64,000 nt of DNA, taken from NCBI RefSeq assembly GCF_014203855.1, contig NZ_JACHJV010000001.1:5518001-5582000 (forward strand), in the 5' to 3' direction. The position numbers and the translations under genes are program-made. Under the pieces are notes generated by a model. The model did no database searches. It was not told the origin of the DNA and saw nothing but the letters and a program-made list of their open reading frames with translations. Of the stretch, positions 1-8,738 are shown piece by piece. The stretch comes from Kitasatospora kifunensis (GTDB lineage: Bacteria; Actinomycetota; Actinomycetes; Streptomycetales; Streptomycetaceae). Within the stretch, counting starts at the first letter, position 1. The number at the start of each line of letters is the position of its first letter.

Positions 1-2117
1 CCCGTCGTCGCCTGGCCGTTGCCGGTGCGCAGCGCGTCCTGGGCGCCGGCCATGGTGGTGAAGGCGGCCCGCAGCGGGTCGGCGGCCTGCTGGAGCTTGG
101 TCAGGTCGGTGCTGCCGCCACCGCTGGGCTGCAGCGCGGCCCAGAACGCGTCGAGCAGCGGGGTCAGGTAGCCGGACTCCTGGGCGGACAGCGGCGAGGA
201 GGAGCTGTTTCCGGCCAGCGCGGTGAGCGCGGCCAGTGCCTGGCCACCGCCCGCGTCCCCGGTGCTGCCCGGCACCGTCTCGGCGGTCAGCGCCCGCAGC
301 GCGTACTGCCAGGAGGCGTCGGACTGGTAGCCGGTCGGGTTCCAGGCGTAGTCGGCGGCGGTGGCCAGCGGCAGCTGCGAGGCGGCGGCCTGCTGCATGC
401 CCGCTGTCAGCAGCATCGCCGAACGCCCGGCCACCTCCGGGTCGCGCCCGGTGTAGGGGCCGAGGAAGAGCCGGTCAGGGGTGGAGTCGTTGACCGGGTA
501 GTTGTCCATGGTGACCAGCGGGTGGCCGAAGAGCGCGGCGGTGTCGGTGGTCTGAGTCGCCGTGATCTTCCCCGGGATCACCCCGACCCCGCTCCAGGCC
601 ACCTGGACGGCCTTGGGCAGCGCGGCGGCCAGCGCTTTTCGGTACGGGCTGCTGCCCTGCTGGTGGAACTCGGTGGGGACGACCGAGAGCGCGGCCAGGT
701 CCTGGTGCTGGTCGATCAGCCGCTGCTGGACGGCCGCGGCCAGCCTGGCCTGCGCCTTGGCGGCGGCGGCCGGGCCGGTGCCGAAGGCGTCCTCGTCGGC
801 CGAGCAGTGCCACTCGTCGTAGCTGACGTCGTCGAACTGCAGCTGGAAGGCGCCGAAGCCCAGGTCGTGCAGCGCGGACAGCTTGTTGATGAGCGCGTCC
901 AGGTCCTTGCCCGAGCTGTAGCAGAAGTTCTGGCTGGGGGAGATCGCGTACCCGAGCGTCACGTGGTCGGCGTTGGCCCGCTCGGCCAGCGTCCGCAGGT
1001 CGCGCTGCTGTGCCTCGGGGTAGGGCTCGCGCCACAGCTCCTGGCGGTACGGGTCGTCACCGGGGGCGTAGAGGTAGAAGTTCTGCTTGGTCCGGCCCAG
1101 GAAGTCGACCAGGTCGAGCCGCTGGGCGGTGGTCCACGGCGTGCCGTAGAAGGTCTCGGCGGTGCCGCGCACGGGAGCGCCGGTGGGCCAGTCGCGCAGT
1201 GTCAGGCCGGGGAAGCCGTAGCCGCCGGGGCCCTGGCCCTGGCCGGCCGGGACGGCGGCGAGCAGTTGGCGCAGGCTCTGCGCGGCGTAGAAGGTGCCGG
1301 TGGGGTCCACGCCGGCGAGCACCACCGCGCCGTAACTGCCGCCGGGGGTGGGCAGTTGACCGGCCGCCAGCGCGTAGCCGCCGTCCGGCAGCCCGTCCGG
1401 GGCGCCGCCGCCGAGCGTCTGCAGGATCTGGGCGGCGGCCGGGTCGGGCTGCTCCTCGGCCCCGCCGACGTAGACCACCAGCGAGCCGGGCGCGGGGGTG
1501 GGAGCGGCGGCCACCGGGGTGACCACGCTGTTGGCACCCGCCTCGACCAGCACCTCGCGCACCGCCGCCAGCGCGCCCGGGTCCACCTGCGCACCCGGCA
1601 CCAGGGTCACCTCGGAGGGCACCGTCACCGGCTTGCCCGAAAGCTGCAACTGCTGTGGGCGCGGGAAGACCTGAGGGTTGGTCAGGCTGCCGAGCGGGGT
1701 GCGGATCGCAGCGCTGTTGACCGTGTAGGACGCGCTCTGGGCGGTGACCGCACCGGCGGGGGCGGCGGTGGCCAGGGCGCCGATCACGGCGGCGGCCGAG
1801 AGGGTGGCGGCGATCCGCAGTGCGGCCCGGCGGTGCGAGAGGGCCTCGGGGTGCGCCGTGCCGGTACCACTGACGGTCCGTCCGACGGGCTGCGCCGCCT
1901 CGCGCTCGGCCCGGATGGCGGCGAGCAGCGGCTCGGTGCCCTTCAGGTCGGCGATCAGCCGGTCGGCCGTGCGCGGCGCGACCAGACGAGCGGTGCGAGC
2001 GGTGGCTCGGCGGGTGACATGGACGGCGGGATGCTGCAGGACCTCGCGCAGAGCCGGGCTGGCTTCGAGCTGCTGCCGCAATCGCCGCCCGGCGGCTGCG
2101 GACACACGGGTCTGCAC
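1..2117 (-). CDS. GH84-type beta-N-acetylglucosaminidase, N-terminally anchored (3' end beyond window)
   Basis: The protein is a predicted extracytoplasmic hexosaminidase that removes GlcNAc from glycans or glycoproteins. The frame stays open to the window edge (about 705 codons seen). GTG at 2117 was chosen because GAGGAGG lies 5-6 nt upstream. About 87 charged residues precede a hydrophobic stretch (AALRIAATLSAAAVIGALAT, about residues 92-111). A GH20b-like N-terminal domain follows, then the catalytic barrel. The motif LQFDDVSYDEWH (near position 830) carries the Asp-Asp pair that family GH84 uses for substrate-assisted catalysis, and a second stretch (VTMDNYPVNDS) also fits GH84. The long N-terminal extension means the hydrophobic stretch may be a type II anchor rather than a cleaved signal peptide. 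Family assignment is good; the substrate is unknown. Confidence 0.8.
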   Translation of the reverse strand, partial: MQTRVSAAAGRRLRQQLEASPALREVLQHPAVHVTRRATARTARLVAPRTADRLIADLKGTEPLLAAIRAEREAAQPVGRTVSGTGTAHPEALSHRRAALRIAATLSAAAVIGALATAAPAGAVTAQSASYTVNSAAIRTPLGSLTNPQVFPRPQQLQLSGKPVTVPSEVTLVPGAQVDPGALAAVREVLVEAGANSVVTPVAAAPTPAPGSLVVYVGGAEEQPDPAAAQILQTLGGGAPDGLPDGGYALAAGQLPTPGGSYGAVVLAGVDPTGTFYAAQSLRQLLAAVPAGQGQGPGGYGFPGLTLRDWPTGAPVRGTAETFYGTPWTTAQRLDLVDFLGRTKQNFYLYAPGDDPYRQELWREPYPEAQQRDLRTLAERANADHVTLGYAISPSQNFCYSSGKDLDALINKLSALHDLGFGAFQLQFDDVSYDEWHCSADEDAFGTGPAAAAKAQARLAAAVQQRLIDQHQDLAALSVVPTEFHQQGSSPYRKALAAALPKAVQVAWSGVGVIPGKITATQTTDTAALFGHPLVTMDNYPVNDSTPDRLFLGPYTGRDPEVAGRSAMLLTAGMQQAAASQLPLATAADYAWNPTGYQSDASWQYALRALTAETVPGSTGDAGGGQALAALTALAGNSSSSPLSAQESGYLTPLLDAFWAALQPSGGGSTDLTKLQQAADPLRAAFTTMAGAQDALRTGNGQATT

Positions 2118-2479
2118 GGGGGCCTCCTCGCGGCCGGGGGCAATCGGCCGAACGGGGTGATCGACGGGCGTGCGACGACTGTCCCCCGGCCCCCCGACCG
2201 ACACGCCAGACCTCGCGGCCACAGCCCACCAGGTGGGTGTGTCCACTGTCAACGTGAGCTGGTCCGATGACCGTTCCATCCCATTTTGTCCGCGCGTGTC
2301 GCGAGTCGGGAGGGCGGCGCACACCGGGGTGCTCGACGCGCCGCCGCACCCCTTCCTCCGGCGCGCCGTTGCGGATGGTCACCACGGGGGCCGGGTAGGA
2401 GTGGAGCCTGACGCGCACCCCGCAGCCGCAGCAGCCGCACCGCACCGCGCAGTTGTCCTCGAGCCCCCAGGAGGCCGTG
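2118..2479. promoter_or_regulatory. Divergent intergenic region between the GH84 gene and malQ
   Basis: No credible gene was seen in these 362 bp. On the minus strand a TTGACA hexamer lies near 2249 and could be the -35 element for the GH84 gene; no convincing -10 was picked out. Divergent promoters are expected here from gene orientation. Confidence 0.4.
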
Positions 2480-4717
2480 TTGGCCGCTTATCTCGACCGT
2501 CCCGACGAGAACGCTGACGAGCCTTCAGCGCTGATGCCAGGGCGGGGGCCTGACGCCGCCCCGGCGGCGACCCGTGATCAGGCCACCGATCGGCCCCAGG
2601 GCTTGGCCCGGACCGCCGGGGAGGAGAGCCCCGCCCCCGCGCTGATCGCGCTGGCCCACGCGCACGGAGTGGACACCGACTACGACCCCGGCGAGGGCGG
2701 GCCGGTCCAGGTCGGCGCCGCCACCTTGATCGCGGTGCTCACCGCACTCGGCGTGGACGCGAGCAGCCCGCAGTCCGTCGAGCGGGAGCTGGCCGCCCAC
2801 CGGGCCGCCGTCACCGCCCGGTTGCTGCCGCGTTGCCTGGTGGTGCGCTCCGGTCGCCGCACGGCACTGGACGTGCCCGCCGCCGCCCGGTTGCGCATCG
2901 CGCTGGAGGACGGCGGCGAGTGGCAGCTGACGCCGAGTCGGGCGCACTGGCTGCCGCCCGACCTGCCGCTCGGCCGCCACACCCTGCACCTCGAACTCGC
3001 CGGGCGCGGGGAGTCGACCACCCTGATCGTGGCGCCCGAGCGCCTGGCGCCGCTGACCGGGCGCGGCTGGGGGCTGCTGGCCCAGCTCTACTCGGTGCTC
3101 TCCGAACGCTCCTGGGGGATGGGCGACCTCGGCGACCTGACCGAACTCGCCCAGTGGTCGGCCGGCCGCCTCGGTGCGGACTTCCTGCAGATCAACCCGC
3201 TGCACGCGGCGCTGCCCACGCTTCCCGGTGACCCCTCGCCCTACCGCCCCTCCTCGCGGCGCTTCGCCGACCCGGTGCACCTGCGGATCGAGGCGGTGCC
3301 CGAGTACGCGTACGTCCGGCCCGCCGACCGGGCCAGGCTGGACGAGTTGGTGCAGCGCGGTGCCCGGCTGCGCGCCGAGGTGCTGGCGCACGACGGCCTG
3401 ATCGACCGGGACGCGGTCTGGACCGTCAAGCGCGCGGCGCTGGAACTGCTGCACACCGTGCCGCGCGGCCCGGGCCGCGCGGCCGCCTACCAGGCCTACC
3501 TGCGGCGCGAGGGTGCCTGGTTGGAGCGGTACGCCACCTGGAGCGCGCTGGCCGAGGCGCACGGCAGCGACTGGCGGCACTGGCCGCACGGCCTGCGCCA
3601 CCCCGACTCCCCGCAGGTGGCCGCCGCCCGCGCCGAGCTGGCCGCGGCGGTGGAGTTCCACCGCTGGCTCTGCTGGCAGCTGGACGAGCAGCTCGGCGCC
3701 GCCCAGCAGGCCGCCGAACAGGCCGGCATGGCGCTCGGCCTGATCCACGACCTGGCCGTCGGCGCCCACCCGGACGGCGCCGACGCCTGGGTGCTGCAGG
3801 ACTACCTGGCCGCCGGCATCTCGGTCGGCGCCCCGCCGGACGCCTTCAATGCGCACGGCCAGGACTGGGGTCTGCCGCCCTGGCGCCCCGACGCGCTGGC
3901 CGCCGCCGGCTACGCCCCGTACGCCGAGCTGCTGCGCGCGGCCGCCCGGCACGCGGGCGCGATCCGGATCGACCACGTGATGGGCCTGTTCCGGCTCTGG
4001 TGGGTGCCCGAGGGTCGCCCGCCCACCGAAGGCACCTACGTGCGCTACGACGCCGAGGCGATGCTCGGGGTGCTCGCCCTGGAGGCGCACCGGGCCGGCA
4101 CCGCGGTGATCGGCGAGGACCTGGGGACGGTCGAGCCCGGGGTGCGCGAGGAGCTGACGGCGCGTGGCGTGCTGGGCACCTCGGTGCTCTGGTTCGAGCG
4201 GGACTGGACCGGCAAGGAGGGCACCAAGGGCGCGCCGCTGGCGCCCGAGCGTTGGCGGTCCGGCTGCCTGGCCACCCTGACCACCCACGACCTGCCCAGC
4301 ACCGCTGCCCGGCTGTCCGGCGAGCACGTCCAGCTGCGTCACCAACTAGGCCTGCTGGCAAGGCCATTGGCCGAGGAGGAGCAGGCCGCGGCGAGCGAGC
4401 TGGCCGACTGGCGGGCCGAACTGACCCGGCTGGGGCTGCTGGTCGAGGGCGAGCGGCTGGACCAGGCCGCGCTCTACCGGTTCCTGCTGGCCACCCCGGC
4501 CGAGCTGGTCGGCCTCTGGCTGCCCGACACCGTCGGCGACCCGCGGCCGCAGAACCTGCCCGGCACCTGGGACCAGTACCCCAACTGGCGGCTGCCGGTG
4601 GCGGACGCCACGGGGACGCCGGTCACCCTGGAGCAGCTGGCCGCCGGGCCCGGCGTGGCCGAGCTGGGCGGACTGCTGCGCGAGGGGCTCGGCGGGCTGC
4701 TGCGCGGCCGCAGGTGA
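2480..4717 (+). CDS. malQ: 4-alpha-glucanotransferase (amylomaltase)
   Basis: This GH77 enzyme transfers alpha-1,4-glucan segments in cytoplasmic maltodextrin and glycogen metabolism. The three GH77 acidic residues are visible in order: nucleophile Asp in RIDHVMGLFR, acid/base Glu in VIGEDLGTV, and the stabilising Asp in TTHDLPST. The long N-terminal part before QINPLHAALP is typical of actinobacterial MalQ. CAGGAGG (2468-2474) is 5 nt before TTG 2480 and only 2 nt before GTG 2477. An in-frame TTG at 2453 and an ATG at 2534 lack a well-spaced site, so the start is uncertain by a few codons. The gene stands alone, divergent from the GH84 gene. Confidence 0.9.
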   Translation: MAAYLDRPDENADEPSALMPGRGPDAAPAATRDQATDRPQGLARTAGEESPAPALIALAHAHGVDTDYDPGEGGPVQVGAATLIAVLTALGVDASSPQSVERELAAHRAAVTARLLPRCLVVRSGRRTALDVPAAARLRIALEDGGEWQLTPSRAHWLPPDLPLGRHTLHLELAGRGESTTLIVAPERLAPLTGRGWGLLAQLYSVLSERSWGMGDLGDLTELAQWSAGRLGADFLQINPLHAALPTLPGDPSPYRPSSRRFADPVHLRIEAVPEYAYVRPADRARLDELVQRGARLRAEVLAHDGLIDRDAVWTVKRAALELLHTVPRGPGRAAAYQAYLRREGAWLERYATWSALAEAHGSDWRHWPHGLRHPDSPQVAAARAELAAAVEFHRWLCWQLDEQLGAAQQAAEQAGMALGLIHDLAVGAHPDGADAWVLQDYLAAGISVGAPPDAFNAHGQDWGLPPWRPDALAAAGYAPYAELLRAAARHAGAIRIDHVMGLFRLWWVPEGRPPTEGTYVRYDAEAMLGVLALEAHRAGTAVIGEDLGTVEPGVREELTARGVLGTSVLWFERDWTGKEGTKGAPLAPERWRSGCLATLTTHDLPSTAARLSGEHVQLRHQLGLLARPLAEEEQAAASELADWRAELTRLGLLVEGERLDQAALYRFLLATPAELVGLWLPDTVGDPRPQNLPGTWDQYPNWRLPVADATGTPVTLEQLAAGPGVAELGGLLREGLGGLLRGRR

Positions 4718-4800
4718 GGGGCGGACCCGGAAGGCCGACCCCGCCGAGCGACCCCCAGTAAAGGGCCGGTACCTTGAGAAACGTGGACAAGAGGAACGCT

Positions 4801-5025
4801 ATGCGCGCCGGTGCGGTCTCCGCGGCGGCCACGCTGATGATGCTGCTGTCGTCGCCGGCTTTCGCGGCGACCGGGAACTCGACCGAGGAGCAGGCCAGTG
4901 GCCTGAGCGTCGCGCAGTCCCTCGGCCTGTTCGTGGCGACGCCGATCGTGCTGTTCGCGATCATCGCCGGCCTGGTCATGCTGGGCACCTCCAGCGGCAA
5001 CAAGGCCAAGGCCAAGAAGAAGTAA
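4801..5025 (+). CDS. Small secreted or membrane protein, unknown function
   Basis: This short protein has a signal-like N-terminus ending in SSPAFAA, a Ser/Thr/Glu-rich stretch, one predicted membrane helix (LGLFVATPIVLFAIIAGLVM), and a Lys-rich cytoplasmic tail (NKAKAKKK). AGAGGA lies 5-6 nt before ATG 4801. Upstream in-frame starts (GTG 4783, TTG 4774) are possible but have poorer sites. I do not recognise a family function. It lies between malQ and a convergent metal transporter and is followed by a strong terminator. Confidence 0.75.
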   Translation: MRAGAVSAAATLMMLLSSPAFAATGNSTEEQASGLSVAQSLGLFVATPIVLFAIIAGLVMLGTSSGNKAKAKKK

Positions 5026-5035
5026 CCGACTCGTC

Positions 5036-5086
5036 CGTCCGCCCCGCCGCCCGCTCCGCCGACCGGAGTGGACGGCGGGGCGGACG
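5036..5086. terminator. Bidirectional terminator hairpin
   Basis: A perfect 14-bp stem is formed by 5036-5049 and 5073-5086, with a small inner hairpin (CTCCG/CGGAG) in the loop. It lies between convergent genes. Confidence 0.75.
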
Positions 5087-5160
5087 TGTGGGGTGGACTT
5101 GTAGGGCGGACGTGTGGGTACGGGGGACGCCGTGGTGTGGCGGCCCTGGTGCGTGGCTCG

Positions 5161-5856
5161 TCAGACCCCCGCCGCACCCAGCAGCGCGCCGACCGCGTAG
5201 GTCACGGCCATCGCCAGGCCCCCGCCCAGCACGTTGCGCAGCACCGAGGGGCGCACCGGCGACTGCCCCAGCCGGGCCCCCGTCCATCCCGTGAGCACCA
5301 GCGCGCCGAGCACCGCCAGCACGGTCACCGGCACCCGCAGCGTCACCGGCGGCAGCACGATCGCCAGCAGCGGCAGCACCGCGCCCACGGTGAAGGACAG
5401 GAAGCTCGCCCAGGCCGCGTGCCAGGGGTTGACGATCTGCTCGGGGTCGATCCCCAACTCCACCCTGGCGTGCGCGGTCAGCGCGTCCCGTGCGGTCAGC
5501 TGCTCGGCGACCTCCCCGGCCATCTCGGGTGTCAGGCCACGGTCCACCAACAGCCCGGTCAGCTCCGCGAGTTCCTCCTCCGGCTGTTCGGTCAGCTCGC
5601 GCTCCTCATAGGCCAGCGCGGCCTGCTCGGAGTCCCGCTGGGTGCTCACCGAGACGTACTCGCCACAGGCCATCGAGAGCGAGCCCGCCAGCAGCCCGGC
5701 CAGGCCCGCGGTCAGCAGGGTGTTGGCGGAGGAGGTCGCTCCGGCGACCCCGACCACCAGGCCCGCGGTCGAGACGATCCCGTCGTTCGCGCCGAGCACC
5801 CCGGCGCGCAGCCAGTTGAGCCTGGTCCCCAGGGTGCCGTTTCCACTCTCGTCCAC
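5161..5856 (-). CDS. VIT1/CCC1-family iron/manganese transporter
   Basis: This is an integral membrane protein of the vacuolar iron transporter family (231 residues), which moves Fe2+ or Mn2+ out of the cytosol. The N-terminal segment LRAGVLGANDGIVSTAGLVV is the characteristic first VIT helix, followed by ASSANTLLTAGLAGLLAGSL and a charged cytoplasmic metal-binding region (RDSEQAALAYEERELTEQPE). Three hydrophobic segments complete the C-terminus. Direction of transport and metal preference are inferred from the family. Confidence 0.88.
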   Translation of the reverse strand: MDESGNGTLGTRLNWLRAGVLGANDGIVSTAGLVVGVAGATSSANTLLTAGLAGLLAGSLSMACGEYVSVSTQRDSEQAALAYEERELTEQPEEELAELTGLLVDRGLTPEMAGEVAEQLTARDALTAHARVELGIDPEQIVNPWHAAWASFLSFTVGAVLPLLAIVLPPVTLRVPVTVLAVLGALVLTGWTGARLGQSPVRPSVLRNVLGGGLAMAVTYAVGALLGAAGV

Positions 5857-5947
5857 GCTTCAGTGTCGCCACCCGGGCCGCTGCGGCGTGCTGCGGCGCG
5901 CTGACCTCGCCGCCGCTCGTGCCGCTGCTCGCGCCGTTGCTCGTGCC

Positions 5948-6790
5948 TCAGGCCTCGACCAGGTAGCGGGCGACGCCCGGGGTGCCGAGTCGGCGTCCGT
6001 CGGGCAGCACCGCGAGCGCCTCGTAGCCGTCCTTGGCCGTCACCCAGTCCAGCGCCCGCAGGGGACCCATCGCGAAGGCCGCCGTGGCGTAGGCGTCGGT
6101 GCGGGCCAGCCGCGGTCCGACCAGGGTCAGCGAGAGCAGGCCGCGGGCCGGGCCGCCGCTCTTGGGGTCCACGATGTGCTCGCCGCGCTCGGCGGTGCCG
6201 GACGTGGCCACGGCGAAGCCTTCGGTGCGCTCGCTCGCGTCGCTCTGCCCGGTCTGCCCGGTGGCCCGCCCGGTCTGCCCGGTCTGCGAGGGTTGCCCGG
6301 TTCGCGAGGGCTGCCCGGCCAGCACGGCCGCCAGGAACCCGGCCCGGGTGGGGTCCGCCACGCCCACCCGCCACGGCTGTCCGGGCGCGGCCTCGCCCCT
6401 GGTCTGCACGTCGCCACCGCCGGTCACGCTGTGGTGCCGGTAGCCGGCGGTCAGCAGCAGGTCGGAGGCCCGTTCGATGGCCCAGCCCTTCACCCAGCCG
6501 GAGGGGTCCAGCCGCCCGCCCGGGTGCGCGGTGAACCAGCCGCCGGTCTCGGTCGCGACCGCCGCGCAGTGCGCCAGCGCCTCGCCGACCAGCGGGTCGC
6601 ACTGGTCGGTCGTCAGCTCCCCGCGGGCCAGTCGGCTGAGCTCGCTGTGCGGCAGGTAGGGGGAGAAGAGCGCGTCCAGACGGTGCAGTTCGGCGAGCGC
6701 GGGGCCCAGGATGTCGAGCTGCCCGGGGTCGGCGTCGCGCACCGCGAAGGAGAAGACCGTGCCCATCGCCGACTCGGCGTGCCGCAGCAT
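5948..6790 (-). CDS. apbE: FAD:protein FMN transferase (ApbE family)
   Basis: ApbE covalently attaches FMN from FAD to a Ser/Thr of target proteins. Family signatures are AMGTVFSFAV near the start, LFSPYLPHSELSRL, LDPSGWVKGWAIERA and the HSVTGGGDVQTRG block. The start ATG overlaps the stop of the FMN-binding gene (TGATG), so the two are translationally coupled, and that upstream product carries the target motif. The protein begins almost at the catalytic domain and shows no signal peptide or lipobox, whereas many ApbE enzymes are exported lipoproteins. A Gly/Thr/Gln repeat (TGQPSQTGQTGRATGQTGQ) interrupts the C-terminal half. Confidence 0.9.
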   Translation of the reverse strand: MLRHAESAMGTVFSFAVRDADPGQLDILGPALAELHRLDALFSPYLPHSELSRLARGELTTDQCDPLVGEALAHCAAVATETGGWFTAHPGGRLDPSGWVKGWAIERASDLLLTAGYRHHSVTGGGDVQTRGEAAPGQPWRVGVADPTRAGFLAAVLAGQPSRTGQPSQTGQTGRATGQTGQSDASERTEGFAVATSGTAERGEHIVDPKSGGPARGLLSLTLVGPRLARTDAYATAAFAMGPLRALDWVTAKDGYEALAVLPDGRRLGTPGVARYLVEA

Positions 6791-7314
6791 CAGTGCGCGC
6801 CGGCCTGGTCGAGCGCGCTCTGCAGGGAGCGGGTGTAGCCCTCGCTGGTGTAGGTGGCGCCGGAGACCGAGTCGATCTGGGCGTTGCCGGCGGCGATCGC
6901 CTCCTGGTTGAGCTGGGGCAGCGCGTAGGTGTTGATCTCCTCGTCGCGGTTGGTGTCGGAGGGGTACTGCAGGACGTCGACCTTGCTGAGCTTGCCGCCG
7001 GTGAGGGTGATCCTGACCTGGACCGGGCCGTAGCGGGTGTCGATGGCGTTGCCGGTGACGGTCTTCGTGGCGGCGCCGCCGGCGGCGTTCGCGCTGGGGG
7101 CCGCGCTGGAAGCCGGACCGGGTGTTCCGTTCGAGGGGCCGCCCGACGTACCACTCGACGCACCGCCCGACGGCTGGTTGGTGGCGACCGTCGCCCCGGT
7201 GTCCGAGGAGATCACCGGAGTGCTCTGCGCCGAGGAACTCCCGTGCGGCTTGAGCGAGAGCAGCAGCACGACCCCGGCCGCCGTGGCCGCGGTGGTGACA
7301 ATGGTTCGGCGCAT
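6790..7314 (-). CDS. Extracytoplasmic FMN-binding (flavinylated) electron-carrier protein
   Basis: This 174-residue protein has an N-terminal Arg pair and hydrophobic helix (residues about 2-20). A Ser/Gly/Pro-rich linker (about 25-80) leads to an FMN-binding domain. The motif SGATYTS (151-157) matches the D/S-G-A-T/S target sequence at which ApbE attaches FMN, which would place the flavin on Thr154. It is between the ferric-reductase gene (42 nt upstream) and apbE (overlapping). The start ATG has GGAG 9 nt upstream. Role inferred: a membrane-tethered one-electron carrier outside the membrane. Confidence 0.88.
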   Translation of the reverse strand: MRRTIVTTAATAAGVVLLLSLKPHGSSSAQSTPVISSDTGATVATNQPSGGASSGTSGGPSNGTPGPASSAAPSANAAGGAATKTVTGNAIDTRYGPVQVRITLTGGKLSKVDVLQYPSDTNRDEEINTYALPQLNQEAIAAGNAQIDSVSGATYTSEGYTRSLQSALDQAGAH

Positions 7315-7355
7315 CAGCCGGTGCTCCTTCAGCGTGTTCAGCAGGTCCAGCAGAC

Positions 7356-8738
7356 TCAGAAGACGAATGACTCGTGGTGGATCCGGTAACGCGGCACCCC
7401 GGCCGCGCGCAGCTCCCGGATCACGGCGTCGGTGAATTCGGTCGGCCCGCACACGTACACCTCGTGCCCGGTCAGCTGCGGCACCGCCCGTTTCAACCGG
7501 GCCGCCGTGAACGGATCGTCCACCTCCGCGCGGCTGCCGAGCAGGAGGCTCAGCCTGGCCCGGCGCCGTGCCGCCACTTCCTCCAGCTCCTCGCGGAAGA
7601 GCAGGTCCTCGGCCCGCCGCGCCCGGTAGAGCAGGGTCAGCTCGCCGGGGCGGGCGGGCATCGTCTCGAAGAGCGCCCGGATCGGCGTGATCCCGACCCC
7701 CGCCGCGATCAGCAGCACCCGGCGCGCGCTGCGCCGACGCGCCGTGAACGCGCCGTACGGGCCCTCGGCTCGCACCCGTACGCCCGGCTGCAGCGCGGCC
7801 ACCGCCGCGCTGTGGCCGCCCAGGTCCTTCACCGTGAACCGCAGGAAGCGCGGGTGCGGCGGCGCGGAGAGCGAGTACGGGTTGGCGGCCCAGCGCAGCC
7901 CGGGTGCCAGGAACTGCAGACGGAAGAACTGCCCCGGCTCGCACCGCAGTTCGTCCAGGCGCTGGCCGCTCAGGAAGACCGAGACCACGCCGGGCGCCTC
8001 GGTCCTGACCTCGGCGATCCGCAGCCGGTGCCGCCGGTCGCGCAGGAACGGCACCGCCAACCGGAACCAGCCCAGCAGCGCGAACGACCCCAGGTAGAGC
8101 GCCCACCAGCCGAGCAGTCCGATGCCCTCGGCCAGGTCGGCGCCGTTCGCCAACTGGTGTGCGAAGGTCAGCGCGATCGCCAGGTAGGTCGCCAAGTGCA
8201 GGTAGTACCAGGCCTCGTAGCTCAGCCGGCGGCGGGCCGCCCGGGCCGAGACCGCGCCGGTGCCCAGCATCAGCAGGGTGCCGATGGTGGCCTTGAGCAT
8301 CTCCGGGTAGTGGAAGACCAGTTGCACGCCCTCCGCGAACACCCCGCGGTGCGCCGTCAGCGCGTAGCCCCAGGTCACCGTCAGCACGTGCGCGGTGACC
8401 AGGCCCACCAGGTAGCGTCCGCCCAGCGCGTGCCAGCGGGCCAGCCGGTCGGCGCCCACCTCACGCTCCAGCAGCGGGATCCGGGCCATCAGCAGGAGCA
8501 GCACCGGCGCCGCGTACCCCGCCAGCAGCCCGGTGATCCGTGCCGCACCGGTCAGCCACTGGTCGGACCCGGTCACCGCATAGGTGTCCCGCCACCAGAT
8601 CGCCAGGATGCCCAGCGCGCCAGCCGCGATCAGCAGCGGCACCAGGCTCACCAGGACCGGGCCGAGCCCGGGCAACTCGCGCGCCGGGCTCGGCGCGGGG
8701 GTGTCCTGCCGGGTGCGGCGATGGGTGGCGGTGCTCAC
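7356..8738 (-). CDS. Ferric-reductase-like transmembrane flavoprotein (NOX/FRE family)
   Basis: The protein (460 residues) has an N-terminal membrane domain with about six helices and paired histidines for heme (HALGGRYLVGLVTAHV, YYLHLATYLAIALTFAHQ). A ferredoxin-reductase domain follows: the FAD-binding motif is RWAANPYSLS, the nucleotide-binding motif is LLIAAGVGITPIRALF, the CGP block is VYVCGPTEF, and the C-terminus is aromatic (ESFVF). It would take electrons from NAD(P)H through FAD and heme to an acceptor outside the membrane. AGGAG lies 8 nt before GTG 8738. It heads an operon with the FMN-binding protein and ApbE. Confidence 0.9.
   Translation of the reverse strand: MSTATHRRTRQDTPAPSPARELPGLGPVLVSLVPLLIAAGALGILAIWWRDTYAVTGSDQWLTGAARITGLLAGYAAPVLLLLMARIPLLEREVGADRLARWHALGGRYLVGLVTAHVLTVTWGYALTAHRGVFAEGVQLVFHYPEMLKATIGTLLMLGTGAVSARAARRRLSYEAWYYLHLATYLAIALTFAHQLANGADLAEGIGLLGWWALYLGSFALLGWFRLAVPFLRDRRHRLRIAEVRTEAPGVVSVFLSGQRLDELRCEPGQFFRLQFLAPGLRWAANPYSLSAPPHPRFLRFTVKDLGGHSAAVAALQPGVRVRAEGPYGAFTARRRSARRVLLIAAGVGITPIRALFETMPARPGELTLLYRARRAEDLLFREELEEVAARRRARLSLLLGSRAEVDDPFTAARLKRAVPQLTGHEVYVCGPTEFTDAVIRELRAAGVPRYRIHHESFVF

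Noticed and set aside
522..2270. Long plus-strand open frame opposite the GH84 gene
   Set aside because: It lacks domains and a ribosome site; the minus-strand frame carries the GH84 catalytic motif and a start with GAGGAGG.
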